64,000 nucleotides of DNA, taken from the NCBI RefSeq assembly GCF_002127215.1, contig NZ_NFUT01000001.1, positions 620,001 through 684,000 on the forward strand, in the 5' to 3' direction. This DNA comes from Hydrogenophaga sp. IBVHS2. GTDB taxonomy: Bacteria; Pseudomonadota; Gammaproteobacteria; Burkholderiales; Burkholderiaceae_C. Position numbers and translations under genes: made by a program. The stretch's first letter is position 1. The number at the start of each line of letters is the position of its first letter. Shown piece by piece: positions 8,573 through 18,038 of this stretch. The notes beneath the pieces were generated by a model, which worked only from the letters and a program-made list of their open reading frames with translations, did no database searches and was not told the origin of the DNA.

Positions 8573-9937
8573 TCAGGCCAGCCAGGTGCTGCCGTGCTCG
8601 GGCACCATGGCGCGCCAGCGCAGCTCGCGCTCGATGCGCTGGCGCAGGGCGTCCGAGGCACCCGGATCGCCATGGGTCACGAACACGCGGTGGGGCGCGC
8701 CGGGCATGGCCCGCAGCCAGGCCATGAGCTGATCGGCATCGGCATGGGCGGAGGCCGACGACAGCTGCACCACCTCGGCCCGCACCGGGATGTCCTGCCC
8801 GTGCATGCGCAACAAGGCGCCGCCGCTGGCCAGCGTGGCACCCCGTGTGCCGGGGGCCTGGTAGCCGGTGAGCAGCACCATGTTGCGGTGGTCGCCCAGG
8901 TACTGCACCAGGTGGTGCAGCACACGCCCGCCGGTGGCCATGCCGCTGGCGGCCAGGATCACCTTGGGGCCGTGCTGCCGCGCAATGGCCTTCGATTCTT
9001 CCGCGCTGCGGGCCATGCGGGCCACGGCGGCCATGTCGCGGCACTGGGCGGCGTTGAGCCGGTGCTCGCCGAGATGGCGCTCGAACAGCTCGGTGCTGTG
9101 GATGGCCATCGGGCTGTCGAGGTACACCGGCAGGCTGTGCGGCAGGTCGCCCCGGCCCTTGAGCTGGGCGATGGCGTGCAGCAGGGCCTGCGCCCGGCCG
9201 ACCGCAAACACCGGCACCACGGCGGTGCCGCCGCGCGCGCTCACCCGCTGCAGGGCCGGGGCCAGTTCGGCCAGCACGTCCTCGTGCGGATGCACCCGGT
9301 CGCCGTAGGTGGATTCGCAGACCACCACGTCGGCGGCCGGGGGCGGGTCGGGTGGCAGCATGAGCATGTCGTCGGGCCGGCCCAGATCGCCCGAGAACAG
9401 CAGGCGGCGGCCGCCCACCTCCAGCAGCAGGCTGGCCGCCCCCAGAATGTGACCGGCCCCCTGGAGCCGCGCGGTCCAGCCCTTCAGCGGCTCGAACGCC
9501 TGGTGCATGGGTGCCGTGCGCAGCAGCTTGAGGCAGCGCAGGGCGTCGTCCTCGGTGTAGAGCGGCAGCGCCACCGCATGCTTGCTGAAGCCCTTGCGGT
9601 TGGCAAAGGCGGCGTCTTCTTCCTGGATGTGGCCGCTGTCGGGCAGCAGGATGCCGGCCAGATCGCGGGTGGCCGGTGTGCACCACACCTTGCCGGCAAA
9701 ACCCTCGCGCGCCAGCAGCGGCAGGTAACCGCTGTGGTCCAGATGGGCATGGGTCAGCACGACGGCGCCGATGCGGTTGGGCATCACCGGCAGCGGATCG
9801 CGGTTGCGCAGCCGCAGCTGCTTGTAGCCCTGGAACAGCCCGCAGTCGACCAGCAGGCTCTGGCCGTCGTGCTCGACCAGGTATTTGGAACCGGTGACGG
9901 TACCGGTTCCGCCAAGGAAGCGGATGTGAACGGTCAT
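8573..9937 (-). CDS. metallo-beta-lactamase/beta-CASP family exonuclease-like hydrolase
   Basis: 454 residues from the ATG at 9937, where the conserved opening HIRFLGGTGTVTGSKYLVE begins. Zinc-site motifs follow in order: LTHAHLDHSGYLP near residue 60, GAGHILGAAS near 163, FSGDLGRPDD near 185, a beta-CASP insert (about 220-345), then SSASAHADADQL and VFVTHGDP in the C-terminal RMMBL part. This is the bacterial YSH1/CPSF-like subgroup of RNA-processing hydrolases; the substrate here is unknown. It lies 31 bp upstream of the transglycosylase gene on the same strand, but the functions do not suggest a joint role. Confidence 0.85.
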   Translation of the reverse strand: MTVHIRFLGGTGTVTGSKYLVEHDGQSLLVDCGLFQGYKQLRLRNRDPLPVMPNRIGAVVLTHAHLDHSGYLPLLAREGFAGKVWCTPATRDLAGILLPDSGHIQEEDAAFANRKGFSKHAVALPLYTEDDALRCLKLLRTAPMHQAFEPLKGWTARLQGAGHILGAASLLLEVGGRRLLFSGDLGRPDDMLMLPPDPPPAADVVVCESTYGDRVHPHEDVLAELAPALQRVSARGGTAVVPVFAVGRAQALLHAIAQLKGRGDLPHSLPVYLDSPMAIHSTELFERHLGEHRLNAAQCRDMAAVARMARSAEESKAIARQHGPKVILAASGMATGGRVLHHLVQYLGDHRNMVLLTGYQAPGTRGATLASGGALLRMHGQDIPVRAEVVQLSSASAHADADQLMAWLRAMPGAPHRVFVTHGDPGASDALRQRIERELRWRAMVPEHGSTWLA

Positions 9938-9975
9938 GCGGGGCAGTGTAGCCCCGCACCGCACCCCGAAGGGTG

Positions 9976-10965
9976 TCAGCCGAGTGCGGCGTCGAGCAGC
10001 AGCATGAACACGAAGCCGGCCAGCAGCGTGACCGACGCCCACGACTCGAAGCCGTTGCGGTGCGTCTCCGGAATGATCTCGTGGCTGATGACGAACAGCA
10101 TGGCACCCGCCGCCAGCGCCAGGCCCAGCGGGTAGAAGGCCGGCACGCTGCCCAGCACCAGCAGACCCAGGATGGCGCCCAGCGGCTCGGCCAGACCGGT
10201 GAGTGCGGCCACCCCCCAGGCGCGCCCGGCGCTCTGGCCCATGGCGCGCAGGGCCATGGCCACGATCAGACCCTCGGGCATGTTCTGCAGGCCGATGGCC
10301 AGGGCCACGGAGGCACCCGCCGATGCCGCATCGCCAGCGCCGATGCCTGCGTAGGCGGCCCCCACCGCCAGTCCTTCGGGCACGTTGTGGATCAGGATGG
10401 CCAGCACCATCAGGCGCGAGGTGCGGCCGGCGGTGTCGGCGCCTGCCCGCAGGCCCGCATGGCCCTGGGCCGCCGGCGGCAGCACCGCGTGTTCGTGCGG
10501 GGTGAAACGGTCGATGGCCAGCATCAGGCCCATGCCGAGCGCCAGGCCCAGACCGGTCAGCGCGGCCGAGCCGGTGCGCTCACCGGTCAGCTGCTGCCCC
10601 GCCTCCAGCGAGGGCAGCAGCAGCGCAAAGATCGAGGCCGCCAGCATGATGCCGGCCGAGAACGCCAGCAGGGCCGACTCCTGCAGCTTGCTCACCCGCT
10701 GCACCACGAACACCGGCAGGGCGCCCACCGCCGTGGCAAGGGCGGCCAGCATCGAGGCCTGCACACCGGCGGCCATGGCGCTGCCATGATCGGCGGCGTC
10801 CCACCAGGCCCGGGTGGGCGCCCAGAAGGTGCTCAGCGCCGCCAGCCCGGCCATCACCAGCAGGCCGGCGCCCAGCGCCAGCAGCGTGTGGCGCAGGGCG
10901 TGCGGCGGCACCGGCATTTCCAGGGCCTGCAGCATGGGTCGGACTTGGCGGATCAGCTCGGTCAT
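9976..10965 (-). CDS. ZIP-family divalent metal transporter
   Basis: 329 residues with about eight membrane helices. The ZIP signature is present: a His-containing cytoplasmic loop after helix 3 (TPHEHAVL...GHAG), HNVPEGLAVG in helix 4, QNMPEGLI in helix 5, and HEIIPETH near the C-terminus. The protein is expected to import zinc or related divalent metals. The N-terminal 25 residues form a cytosolic amphipathic stretch before helix 1. The gene is divergent from a small membrane-protein gene, and the 62-bp spacer holds a weak TTGTC-N10-GACAA dyad (10996-11015) that could bind a metal regulator; that is inference only. Confidence 0.85.
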   Translation of the reverse strand: MTELIRQVRPMLQALEMPVPPHALRHTLLALGAGLLVMAGLAALSTFWAPTRAWWDAADHGSAMAAGVQASMLAALATAVGALPVFVVQRVSKLQESALLAFSAGIMLAASIFALLLPSLEAGQQLTGERTGSAALTGLGLALGMGLMLAIDRFTPHEHAVLPPAAQGHAGLRAGADTAGRTSRLMVLAILIHNVPEGLAVGAAYAGIGAGDAASAGASVALAIGLQNMPEGLIVAMALRAMGQSAGRAWGVAALTGLAEPLGAILGLLVLGSVPAFYPLGLALAAGAMLFVISHEIIPETHRNGFESWASVTLLAGFVFMLLLDAALG

Positions 10966-11027
10966 GGGTACGCTCCATCGGGAATGCTGGAGAGTTTGTC
11001 AAAAACTATCGACAAGGTCGAATTGAT

Positions 11028-11288
11028 ATGCCCAATCAAAACCATAGGCCCCGCTGGCTGCGGGCCTTGCTGGCGGTCGTGGCGGCGCTGACCGGCCTGG
11101 CCGCCGCCTGGACCAGCTGGCAGGCCTGGGTGCTGCTGCGCCTGCCCTACAACGAAGAAGGCCGTCATTTCGACGGCCTGGTGGTGCACCACGAGGGCAC
11201 GGGGGAGGTGCTGGCAGGGGTGGCGGTGGTGTTATGGGCCCTGGTCAGCGGGTGTGTGGTGCTGGCGGCGCGGTGTCGAAAGGGTTGA
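11028..11288 (+). CDS. hypothetical small membrane protein, 86 aa
   Basis: Two hydrophobic segments are visible, at about residues 12-35 and 60-80, joined by a soluble loop with YNEEGRHFDGLVVHHEGTGE. The N-terminus is basic (NQNHRPRWLR), which by the positive-inside rule puts both ends in the cytoplasm and the loop outside. I do not recognise a family. The 3' end overlaps the convergent vapC gene by 44 bp. It is divergent from the ZIP transporter gene, and the His-containing loop would fit a metal link, but nothing in the sequence proves one. Confidence 0.5.
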   Translation: MPNQNHRPRWLRALLAVVAALTGLAAAWTSWQAWVLLRLPYNEEGRHFDGLVVHHEGTGEVLAGVAVVLWALVSGCVVLAARCRKG

Positions 11289-11673
11289 AGGGCGACATGC
11301 CCAGGGCCCGGAAGTCGCCGACATTGCGGGTGACCACCGTCAGGCCATGCACCTGTGCCGTGGCAGCGATCATCGCGTCCTCATACAGCGTGTCGGATCG
11401 CCCATGCATCAGGCGCGCCCAGGCCCGGAACACTGCCGCGTTCATGGGCAGCACATTCCAGACGGACTCCACCTGATCCAGCCAGCTCTCGATGGTGCTC
11501 GCCTTGGCCGCGTCCTGTTGCCGGGTAAGTTCGATCCCGGCCCGTATCTCGCCCAGCGTGACCGCAGACACGAACAAGTGGCTGTCCGGTTGGTCCTGCA
11601 TCCAGGCCACCACGGCACCATGTGGGCGCGGTCGACGCAGTTCCGAAACCACGTTGGTGTCGAGCAGAAACAC
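11245..11673 (-). CDS. vapC: PIN-domain ribonuclease toxin, VapC/FitB type
   Basis: 142 residues starting at a GTG. The PIN fold acidic residues are visible: Asp5 in FLLDTNVVSELRRP, Glu in VTLGEIRAGIE near residue 42, Asp in TLYEDAMIAATA near 99 and Asp in VTRNVGDFRALG near 118. FitB/VapC toxins cut RNA and are silenced by a partner bound across the active site. The start lies 4 bp after the stop of the antitoxin gene, the normal antitoxin-first order. The pair looks less GC-rich than its neighbours, which suggests later acquisition. Confidence 0.9.
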   Translation of the reverse strand: MFLLDTNVVSELRRPRPHGAVVAWMQDQPDSHLFVSAVTLGEIRAGIELTRQQDAAKASTIESWLDQVESVWNVLPMNAAVFRAWARLMHGRSDTLYEDAMIAATAQVHGLTVVTRNVGDFRALGMSPFNPFDTAPPAPHTR

Positions 11674-11677
11674 TGGA

Positions 11678-11935
11678 TCAACCCCAGCTGGGTGGTGTAC
11701 GCCGACGGGCCTCGCCGCGTGTGGGCAACGGCCATTGGGTTCTGTGCTCGTCCGACAGCAACAAGTCTTTCAACGAGGGCCTGGCGTTCTGCTGCATCTG
11801 TCGCCACTGGACCACCGGCACCAGCACGGCAGCCTCTGTACCCCGGCGGGTGACCATCTGGGGCCCGTCAGTCAGGCAGGCGTCCAGAAATTCGCTGAAA
11901 CGGGCTTTGGCGTCTTGAACCGGCCATGCGTTCAC
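11678..11935 (-). CDS. vapB: Phd/YefM-family antitoxin
   Basis: 85 residues from a GTG start. The N-terminal part (WPVQDAKARFSEFLDACLTDGPQMVTRRGTEAAVLVPV, described here in two blocks: VQDAKARFSEFL at 6-17 and MVTRRGTEAAVLVP at 27-40) is the Phd/YefM DNA-binding and dimer fold. The C-terminal tail (SLKDLLLS...) should wrap the VapC toxin. Antitoxins of this type repress their own operon, and a clean palindrome sits 24 nt upstream of the start. Using a Phd-type rather than AbrB-type partner is common for FitB-like PIN toxins. Confidence 0.88.
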   Translation of the reverse strand: MNAWPVQDAKARFSEFLDACLTDGPQMVTRRGTEAAVLVPVVQWRQMQQNARPSLKDLLLSDEHRTQWPLPTRGEARRRTPPSWG

Positions 11936-11959
11936 GGTGCACCTACAGAGTGATGATTA

Positions 11960-11977
11960 ACTAGTCAGATGACTAGT
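11960..11977. promoter_or_regulatory. palindromic operator of the toxin-antitoxin operon
   Basis: ACTAGTCA-GA-TGACTAGT is a perfect 8-bp inverted repeat with a 2-nt centre, 24 nt upstream of the antitoxin GTG. Phd-family antitoxins bind such palindromes to repress their own promoter. The site is AT-richer than its surroundings and the next bases toward the gene (TTAATCAT on the minus strand) could hold the -10 region. Confidence 0.7.
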
Positions 11978-12009
11978 CTGAAGATCTCCCGCCAGCCCGT
12001 CAAGACCGT

Positions 12010-13137
12010 TCAGCTGAAGAAGCTCTTGGCCTTCTCGAACCAGCCCTTGTCGTTCGGGCTGTGCTTGTGGCCGCCCTTCTTGAAGGACTCGTCGAGTTCC
12101 TTGAGCAGCTTGCGCTGGTGCTCGGTGAGCTTGACCGGCGTTTCCACCGCCACATGGCAGTACAGGTCGCCGGGGTAGCTCGAGCGCACGCCCTTCACGC
12201 CCTTGCCGCGCAGGCGGAAGGTCTTGCCGCTCTGGGTGCCTTCGGGCAGGTCGATGGTGGCCTTGCCCTGCAGGGTGGGCACATCGATCTCGCCGCCCAG
12301 GGCGGCGGTGGTCATGCTCACCGGCACCTGGCAGTGCAGGTCGTCGCCGTCGCGCTCGAAGATGTCGTGCTTGCGCAGGCGGATCTCGATGTAGAGGTCC
12401 CCGGCCGGGCCGCCGTTCTGGCCCGGTTCGCCGTTACCGGTGGAGCGGATGCGCTGGCCGTCGTCGATGCCGGCGGGGATCTTGATCTCCAGGGTCTTCT
12501 GGCGCTTGATCTTGCCGTGCCCGTTGCAGGCGGTGCAGGGGTCGGGGATGACCTTGCCCTTGCCCTGGCAGGTGGGGCAGGTCTGCTGCACGCTGAAGAA
12601 GCCCTGGCGCATCTGCACCGCACCCTGGCCGTGGCAGGTGCCGCAGGTCTTGGCGCTGGTGCCGGGCTTGGCACCGGTGCCGTTGCAGGTGTCGCAGTCG
12701 TCCCAGCTGGGGATGCGGATCTGGGTGTCCTTGCCGTTGGCGGCTTCCTCCAGCGTGATCTCCATGGCGTACGACAGATCCGCGCCGCGGTAGACCTGAC
12801 GGCCGCCCCGGCCGCGTGCGCCACCGAAGATGTCGCCGAAGATGTCGCCGAAGGACTCGCCGAAACCGCCGAAGCCCTCCGCCCCCGGGCCGCCGCGCAT
12901 GTTCGGGTCCACGCCGGCGTGGCCGTACTGGTCGTAGGCCGCCTTCTTCTGCGGGTCCGACAGCATCTCGTAGGCCTCTTTGGCCTCCTTGAACTTTTCC
13001 TCGGCGCTCTTGGCCGCCTCACCCTGGTTGCGGTCCGGGTGGTACTTCATCGCGAGCTTGCGATAGGCCTTCTTGATCTCGTCGTCGGAGGCGTTCTTGG
13101 GAACACCGAGCACTTCGTAAAAGTCGCGTTTGGACAT
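12010..13137 (-). CDS. dnaJ: Hsp40 co-chaperone DnaJ
   Basis: 375 residues. The J domain (1-70) has the HPD triad in [10 protein letters not shown], then a Gly/Phe-rich linker ([17 protein letters not shown]), four CxxCxGxG zinc modules ([32 protein letters not shown], about residues 140-205) and the C-terminal substrate-binding domains. DnaJ delivers unfolded clients to DnaK and stimulates its ATPase. It is the last gene of grpE-dnaK-dnaJ. The 86-bp gap after dnaK holds a strong hairpin, which may lower dnaJ output relative to dnaK. Confidence 0.97.
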   Translation of the reverse strand: MSKRDFYEVLGVPKNASDDEIKKAYRKLAMKYHPDRNQGEAAKSAEEKFKEAKEAYEMLSDPQKKAAYDQYGHAGVDPNMRGGPGAEGFGGFGESFGDIFGDIFGGARGRGGRQVYRGADLSYAMEITLEEAANGKDTQIRIPSWDDCDTCNGTGAKPGTSAKTCGTCHGQGAVQMRQGFFSVQQTCPTCQGKGKVIPDPCTACNGHGKIKRQKTLEIKIPAGIDDGQRIRSTGNGEPGQNGGPAGDLYIEIRLRKHDIFERDGDDLHCQVPVSMTTAALGGEIDVPTLQGKATIDLPEGTQSGKTFRLRGKGVKGVRSSYPGDLYCHVAVETPVKLTEHQRKLLKELDESFKKGGHKHSPNDKGWFEKAKSFFS

Positions 13138-13177
13138 GGTGGTGGGCGGTCTTGGGCGGGGGTTGTTTCAAGACGAA

Positions 13178-13205
13178 CGCCGCGACCGGTTGCCCGGGCG
13201 CGGCG
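13178..13205 (-). other. intergenic hairpin between dnaK and dnaJ
   Basis: CGCCGCG (13178-13184) pairs perfectly with CGCGGCG (13199-13205), and an inner CCGG/CCGG pair closes most of the 14-nt loop. No T-tract follows, so this is not a classic terminator. It could be an RNA-processing or stability element that separates dnaK and dnaJ mRNA levels. Confidence 0.5.
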
Positions 13206-13223
13206 GTGCGGGGAGCAAGGCGA

Positions 13224-15167
<1,944 letters not shown>

Positions 15168-15215
15168 GTTGTGACTCCGTGAAATGGAAAAATGGTGTGA
15201 AGAACGATGTGGGGA

Positions 15216-15244
15216 AGGTGTGGATAACCGGTGGGCTTTTCAAG
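15216..15244 (-). promoter_or_regulatory. possible secondary sigma-32 promoter for dnaK
   Basis: On the minus strand CTTGAAA (15238-15244) is a perfect sigma-32 -35 element. After a 14-nt spacer CCACACCT (15216-15223) matches the CCCCATNT -10 consensus at five of the seven fixed positions. It lies between the grpE stop and the dnaK start. Confidence 0.4.
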
Positions 15245-15254
15245 GGCCCGGCAT

Positions 15255-15809
15255 TCAGCGCGGGGCCGCCACGGTGACCAGGGCCGGGCGCAGCACCCGG
15301 TCGGCGATCAGGTAGCCCTTCTGCAGCACCGTCACCACGGTGTTGGGTTCCTGCTGGGCCGGCACCATGCTGATGGCCTGGTGCTGGTGGGGGTCGAAGC
15401 GGGCGCCGGCGGGCGGGGCGATCTGCACCACCTTGTGGCGCTCCAGGGCGCTGATGAGCTGCTTGAGCGTGGCCTCGGACCCTTCGCGCAGCTGCTCGCG
15501 GGTGGCTTCCGTGATGGACAGACCGGCTTCCAGGCTGTCGGCCACCGGCAGCAGGCCCTCGGCAAAGGATTCCACCGCGAACTTGCGGGCCTTGGACATG
15601 TCGTCCTCGGCGCGGCGGCGGGTGTTCTCGGCATCGGCCCGGGCCCGCAGCACCTGATCGGCCAGGTCGGCGTTCTGGGCCTTCAGGGTGGCCAGTTCGT
15701 TCTGCAGGGCAGTCAGGGCGTCGTGCTCGATGGCAGCGGCAGCGGCCTCGGCTTCTTCGGGCGGCATCGGGTCCTGGCGGGAGGTGTCGGGAGAAGAGGG
15801 CTGGCTCAT
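15255..15809 (-). CDS. grpE: nucleotide exchange factor GrpE
   Basis: 184 residues from the ATG at 15809. The longer in-frame start at 15866 falls inside the sigma-32 promoter and is rejected. A polar N-terminus is followed by a long coiled coil (about residues 38-85, [21 protein letters not shown]...), then the beta-wing domain with [13 protein letters not shown] and [21 protein letters not shown], the family signature. GrpE releases ADP from DnaK and acts as a thermosensor. First gene of the heat-shock operon, 87 bp upstream of dnaK. Confidence 0.95.
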   Translation of the reverse strand: MSQPSSPDTSRQDPMPPEEAEAAAAAIEHDALTALQNELATLKAQNADLADQVLRARADAENTRRRAEDDMSKARKFAVESFAEGLLPVADSLEAGLSITEATREQLREGSEATLKQLISALERHKVVQIAPPAGARFDPHQHQAISMVPAQQEPNTVVTVLQKGYLIADRVLRPALVTVAAPR

Positions 15810-15853
15810 GGATGACAAGGGTTGTGGGGCTGCGCCGGGGCGCGACCGCAGTG

Positions 15854-15881
15854 ACATGGGGGCCATCGGCCCGGTTTCAAG
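15854..15881 (-). promoter_or_regulatory. sigma-32 heat-shock promoter of grpE-dnaK-dnaJ
   Basis: On the minus strand CTTGAAA (15875-15881), a 13-nt spacer and CCCCATGT (15854-15861) match the RpoH consensus CTTGAAA-N13/14-CCCCATNT at every fixed position. Transcription should start near 15846, giving a leader of about 36 nt to grpE. Confidence 0.92.
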
Positions 15882-15968
15882 AGGGGGCGCCCTGACCGGC
15901 GCCGCACGTGACAGCCGGCGCCGGACGCGGAGGCCAGAATCCGGGGCTTTCCCTCACGGATACCTGCC

Positions 15969-16817
15969 ATGAAGCTGTTTCGCCACGGGCCTGCGGGCGC
16001 CGAAAAGCCCGGTCTGATCGACGCCGACGGTGTCCAGCGCGATCTCTCGGGCCACCTGACCGACATCGAGCCGGCCACGCTGGGCCCCGATTCTAGGGCC
16101 CGGCTGGCGGCCATCGACCCGGCTTCCCTGCCGGTGGTGCCTGCCGGCACCCGCATCGGCCCCTGTGTGGGCCGGGTCGGCAACATCGTGGCCATCGGCC
16201 TGAACTACGCCGACCATGCGGCGGAAGCCGGCCTGAAGGCGCCCGGTCAGCCCATCGTCTTCAACAAGCACAACAGCGCCATCAGCGGCCCCGACGACGA
16301 CATCTGGCTGCCCCCGGGTTCCCTGAAGATGGACTGGGAAGTGGAGCTGGGCATCGTCATCGGCCAGCCCACCTTCCATGTGAGCGAGGACCAGGCCCTG
16401 CGCCATGTGGCGGGCTTCTGCCTGGTCAACGATGTGTCCGAACGCGCCTGGCAGATGGAGTACGAGGGCCAGTGGGTCAAGGGCAAGAGCTACCCCACGC
16501 ACTGCCCCATCGGCCCCTGGCTGGTCACGCCCGACGAGCTGGGCGACCCGCAGGACGTGGACCTGTGGCTCGATGTGAACGGCCAGCGCCGCCAGACCGG
16601 CAACACCCGCACCATGATCTTCGGCGTGGCCCACATCGTGAGCTACCTGAGCCGCTTCATGGCCCTGCAGCCCGGCGACGTGATCCCCACCGGCACCCCG
16701 CCCGGGGTGGGCATGGGCCACAAGCCGCCGATCTATCTGAAGGCCGGCGACGTGGTCACGCTGGGTGGTCGGGGCCTGGGGCAGCAGCGGCAGCGGGTGG
16801 TGGACAGTCCGGTCTGA
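15969..16817 (+). CDS. fumarylacetoacetate hydrolase family protein
   Basis: 282 residues. The FAH fold is clear: GRVGNIVAIGLNYADHAAE near residue 70, FNKHNSAISGPDD near 97, metal ligands in WEVELGIVIG near 125, GFCLVNDVSERAWQ near 155, and TGTPPGVGMGH near 240. Bacterial members hydrolyse or decarboxylate beta-diketo acids, or hydrate 2-hydroxy-dienoates, in aromatic and sugar-acid breakdown. The neighbouring aromatic cluster makes a catabolic role plausible, but the substrate cannot be read from sequence. It is divergent from the grpE promoter, and its 3' end overlaps the convergent HxlR-type gene by 62 bp. Confidence 0.88.
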   Translation: MKLFRHGPAGAEKPGLIDADGVQRDLSGHLTDIEPATLGPDSRARLAAIDPASLPVVPAGTRIGPCVGRVGNIVAIGLNYADHAAEAGLKAPGQPIVFNKHNSAISGPDDDIWLPPGSLKMDWEVELGIVIGQPTFHVSEDQALRHVAGFCLVNDVSERAWQMEYEGQWVKGKSYPTHCPIGPWLVTPDELGDPQDVDLWLDVNGQRRQTGNTRTMIFGVAHIVSYLSRFMALQPGDVIPTGTPPGVGMGHKPPIYLKAGDVVTLGGRGLGQQRQRVVDSPV

Positions 16818-17103
16818 CCTGGGCCCAGCGGCCGGCGAACTGCCGCACCTCGCCCACCCGCCGGGCCAGCTCGCTGCCCGGCGCGGTGAGCCGGTAGCCG
16901 TGCCCGTCGTGTTCGATCAGCCCGGCGCCACGCAGCGACTTCAGGCGGGTGTTGAGGGTGTTGGGCGTGATGCCGCCCACGCTGTCCTGCAGCAGGCGGA
17001 AGGTCTGGGGATGGCCGTCGGACAGGGCCCACAGCACACGCATGGCGTAGCGGCATTCCAGCAGATCGAACAGCTGGCCGATGGCCTCCGGGTCCTTGCT
17101 CAT
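16756..17103 (-). CDS. HxlR-like winged helix-turn-helix regulator, 115 aa
   Basis: The ATG at 17103 follows GGAGGA at a good spacing. The domain (about residues 8-95) reads as a winged helix: IGQLFDLLECRYAMRVLWAL, then FRLLQDSVGGITPNTLNTRLKSLRGAGLIE, with the wing at HDGHGYRLTAPG. HxlR-type proteins are small dimeric sensors of quinones, aldehydes or aromatic metabolites. The last 15 residues are a Pro/Ala-rich tail that overlaps the FAH gene on the other strand. It may control the aromatic genes to either side; the sequence does not show which. Confidence 0.8.
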   Translation of the reverse strand: MSKDPEAIGQLFDLLECRYAMRVLWALSDGHPQTFRLLQDSVGGITPNTLNTRLKSLRGAGLIEHDGHGYRLTAPGSELARRVGEVRQFAGRWAQVRPDCPPPAAAAAPGPDHPA

Positions 17104-17157
17104 GCGGTTCCTCCTGCGCACATTGGCTGGCGGCCACTATAAATGCCGGAGCAGGCT

Positions 17158-17613
17158 TCAGGCGTCGCTGTAGAGCTTGCGCAACAGCCGCACCAGCGTG
17201 GCCTGTTCGCGCGGGGTGAGTGCCCGGGCGGCTTCGGCCTCGGCGGCGCTGGCGGTGGCACAGGCCGCCTGGTGCAGGGCCTGCCCGGCCGATGTGAGGT
17301 GCAGGCCCACGGCCCGGCCGTCCTGCGGGTGGGGGCGGCGTTCGATCAGCCCGCGCTGCTGCAGGCTGCCCACCAGCCCCACCAGGTTGGGCGGCTGGAT
17401 GGCCAGGGCGGCGCAGATCTGGCGCGAGGTGATGCCCGGGTTCTGTGCGATCAGGGTGAGCACCGAGAAGTCCACCGGCCGCAGCCCGTGCGGTGCCATG
17501 TGCTCCATGAACCGGCCGACCACGGCCAGCGAGGCCCGGCGGGCGTGGTAGCCCAGCAGCGATTCCAGGATGCCGGTGTCGACACCCTTGTCCTCGGGGC
17601 TGCAGCCGCTCAT
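17158..17613 (-). CDS. MarR-family regulator of the CoA-dependent aromatic cluster
   Basis: 151 residues. The winged helix is seen in VDFSVLTLIAQNPGITSRQICAAL, then IQPPNLVGLVGSLQQRGLIERRPHPQDGRAVGLHLT (recognition helix and wing). MarR proteins encoded with hydroxycinnamoyl-CoA genes (CouR, FerC/FerR types) are relieved by the aryl-CoA product. Its start overlaps the thioesterase stop (ATGA), so it is the last gene of thioesterase-linked transcription from the crotonase end. The inverted repeat at 21546-21562 in front of the first gene is the natural candidate for its site. Confidence 0.85.
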   Translation of the reverse strand: MSGCSPEDKGVDTGILESLLGYHARRASLAVVGRFMEHMAPHGLRPVDFSVLTLIAQNPGITSRQICAALAIQPPNLVGLVGSLQQRGLIERRPHPQDGRAVGLHLTSAGQALHQAACATASAAEAEAARALTPREQATLVRLLRKLYSDA

Positions 17614-18029
17614 GAGCAGCGGGCGATGATGTCCTGCGGCACGGGCACCGCACGGATGCGGTCGGGGTTGGCCGGGTCGCGCTCGCAGAAGGCGCGCGTC
17701 TCGGTGCCTTCGCACAGCAGGGTGTCGCCGCGCATGACCTTGTGTTCGTGGACGAACACCTTGGCCTTCCACTCGCTCACCCGGGTGTGGATCTGCAGCC
17801 GCTCGCCGTAGGTGGCCGGCTTCATGAAGCGGGTGTGGATCTCCAGCAGCGGGGTGCCGATGATGCCGGTGGTCTTGACCAGCTCGCGCCAGGGCGGCAC
17901 GCCGCACTGCACGAAGAAGTTCAGCGAGGAGGCGTCCATCCACTTGCTGAAGTTGGGGAAGAAGACGATGCCGGCCGGATCGCAGTCGCCGAACATCACC
18001 TCCACCTCGTAGATCACGGTCTTGCTCAT
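17610..18029 (-). CDS. 4-hydroxybenzoyl-CoA thioesterase family protein
   Basis: 139 residues, a single hot-dog fold. The N-terminal motif MFGDCDPAGIVFFPNFSKWMD carries the Asp (GDCDPAG, residue about 17) used by the Pseudomonas-type 4-hydroxybenzoyl-CoA thioesterase. It should release an aryl acid or side product from its CoA ester. In this operon (CoA ligase, crotonase, SDR) a likely substrate is 4-hydroxybenzoyl-CoA or vanilloyl-CoA made by chain shortening of a hydroxycinnamate; that is inference. ATGA overlap with the MarR gene; 9 bp after the SDR. Confidence 0.87.
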   Translation of the reverse strand: MSKTVIYEVEVMFGDCDPAGIVFFPNFSKWMDASSLNFFVQCGVPPWRELVKTTGIIGTPLLEIHTRFMKPATYGERLQIHTRVSEWKAKVFVHEHKVMRGDTLLCEGTETRAFCERDPANPDRIRAVPVPQDIIARCS

Positions 18030-18038
18030 GGGTGACTT

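Noticed and set aside
10996-11015. TTGTC-N10-GACAA dyad as a metal-regulator site before the ZIP gene
   Set aside because: Arms are only 5 bp and do not resemble the Zur consensus.
13166-13172. CTTGAAA before dnaJ as a sigma-32 promoter
   Set aside because: No CCCCATNT-like -10 follows at 13-15 nt; listed only as a curiosity.
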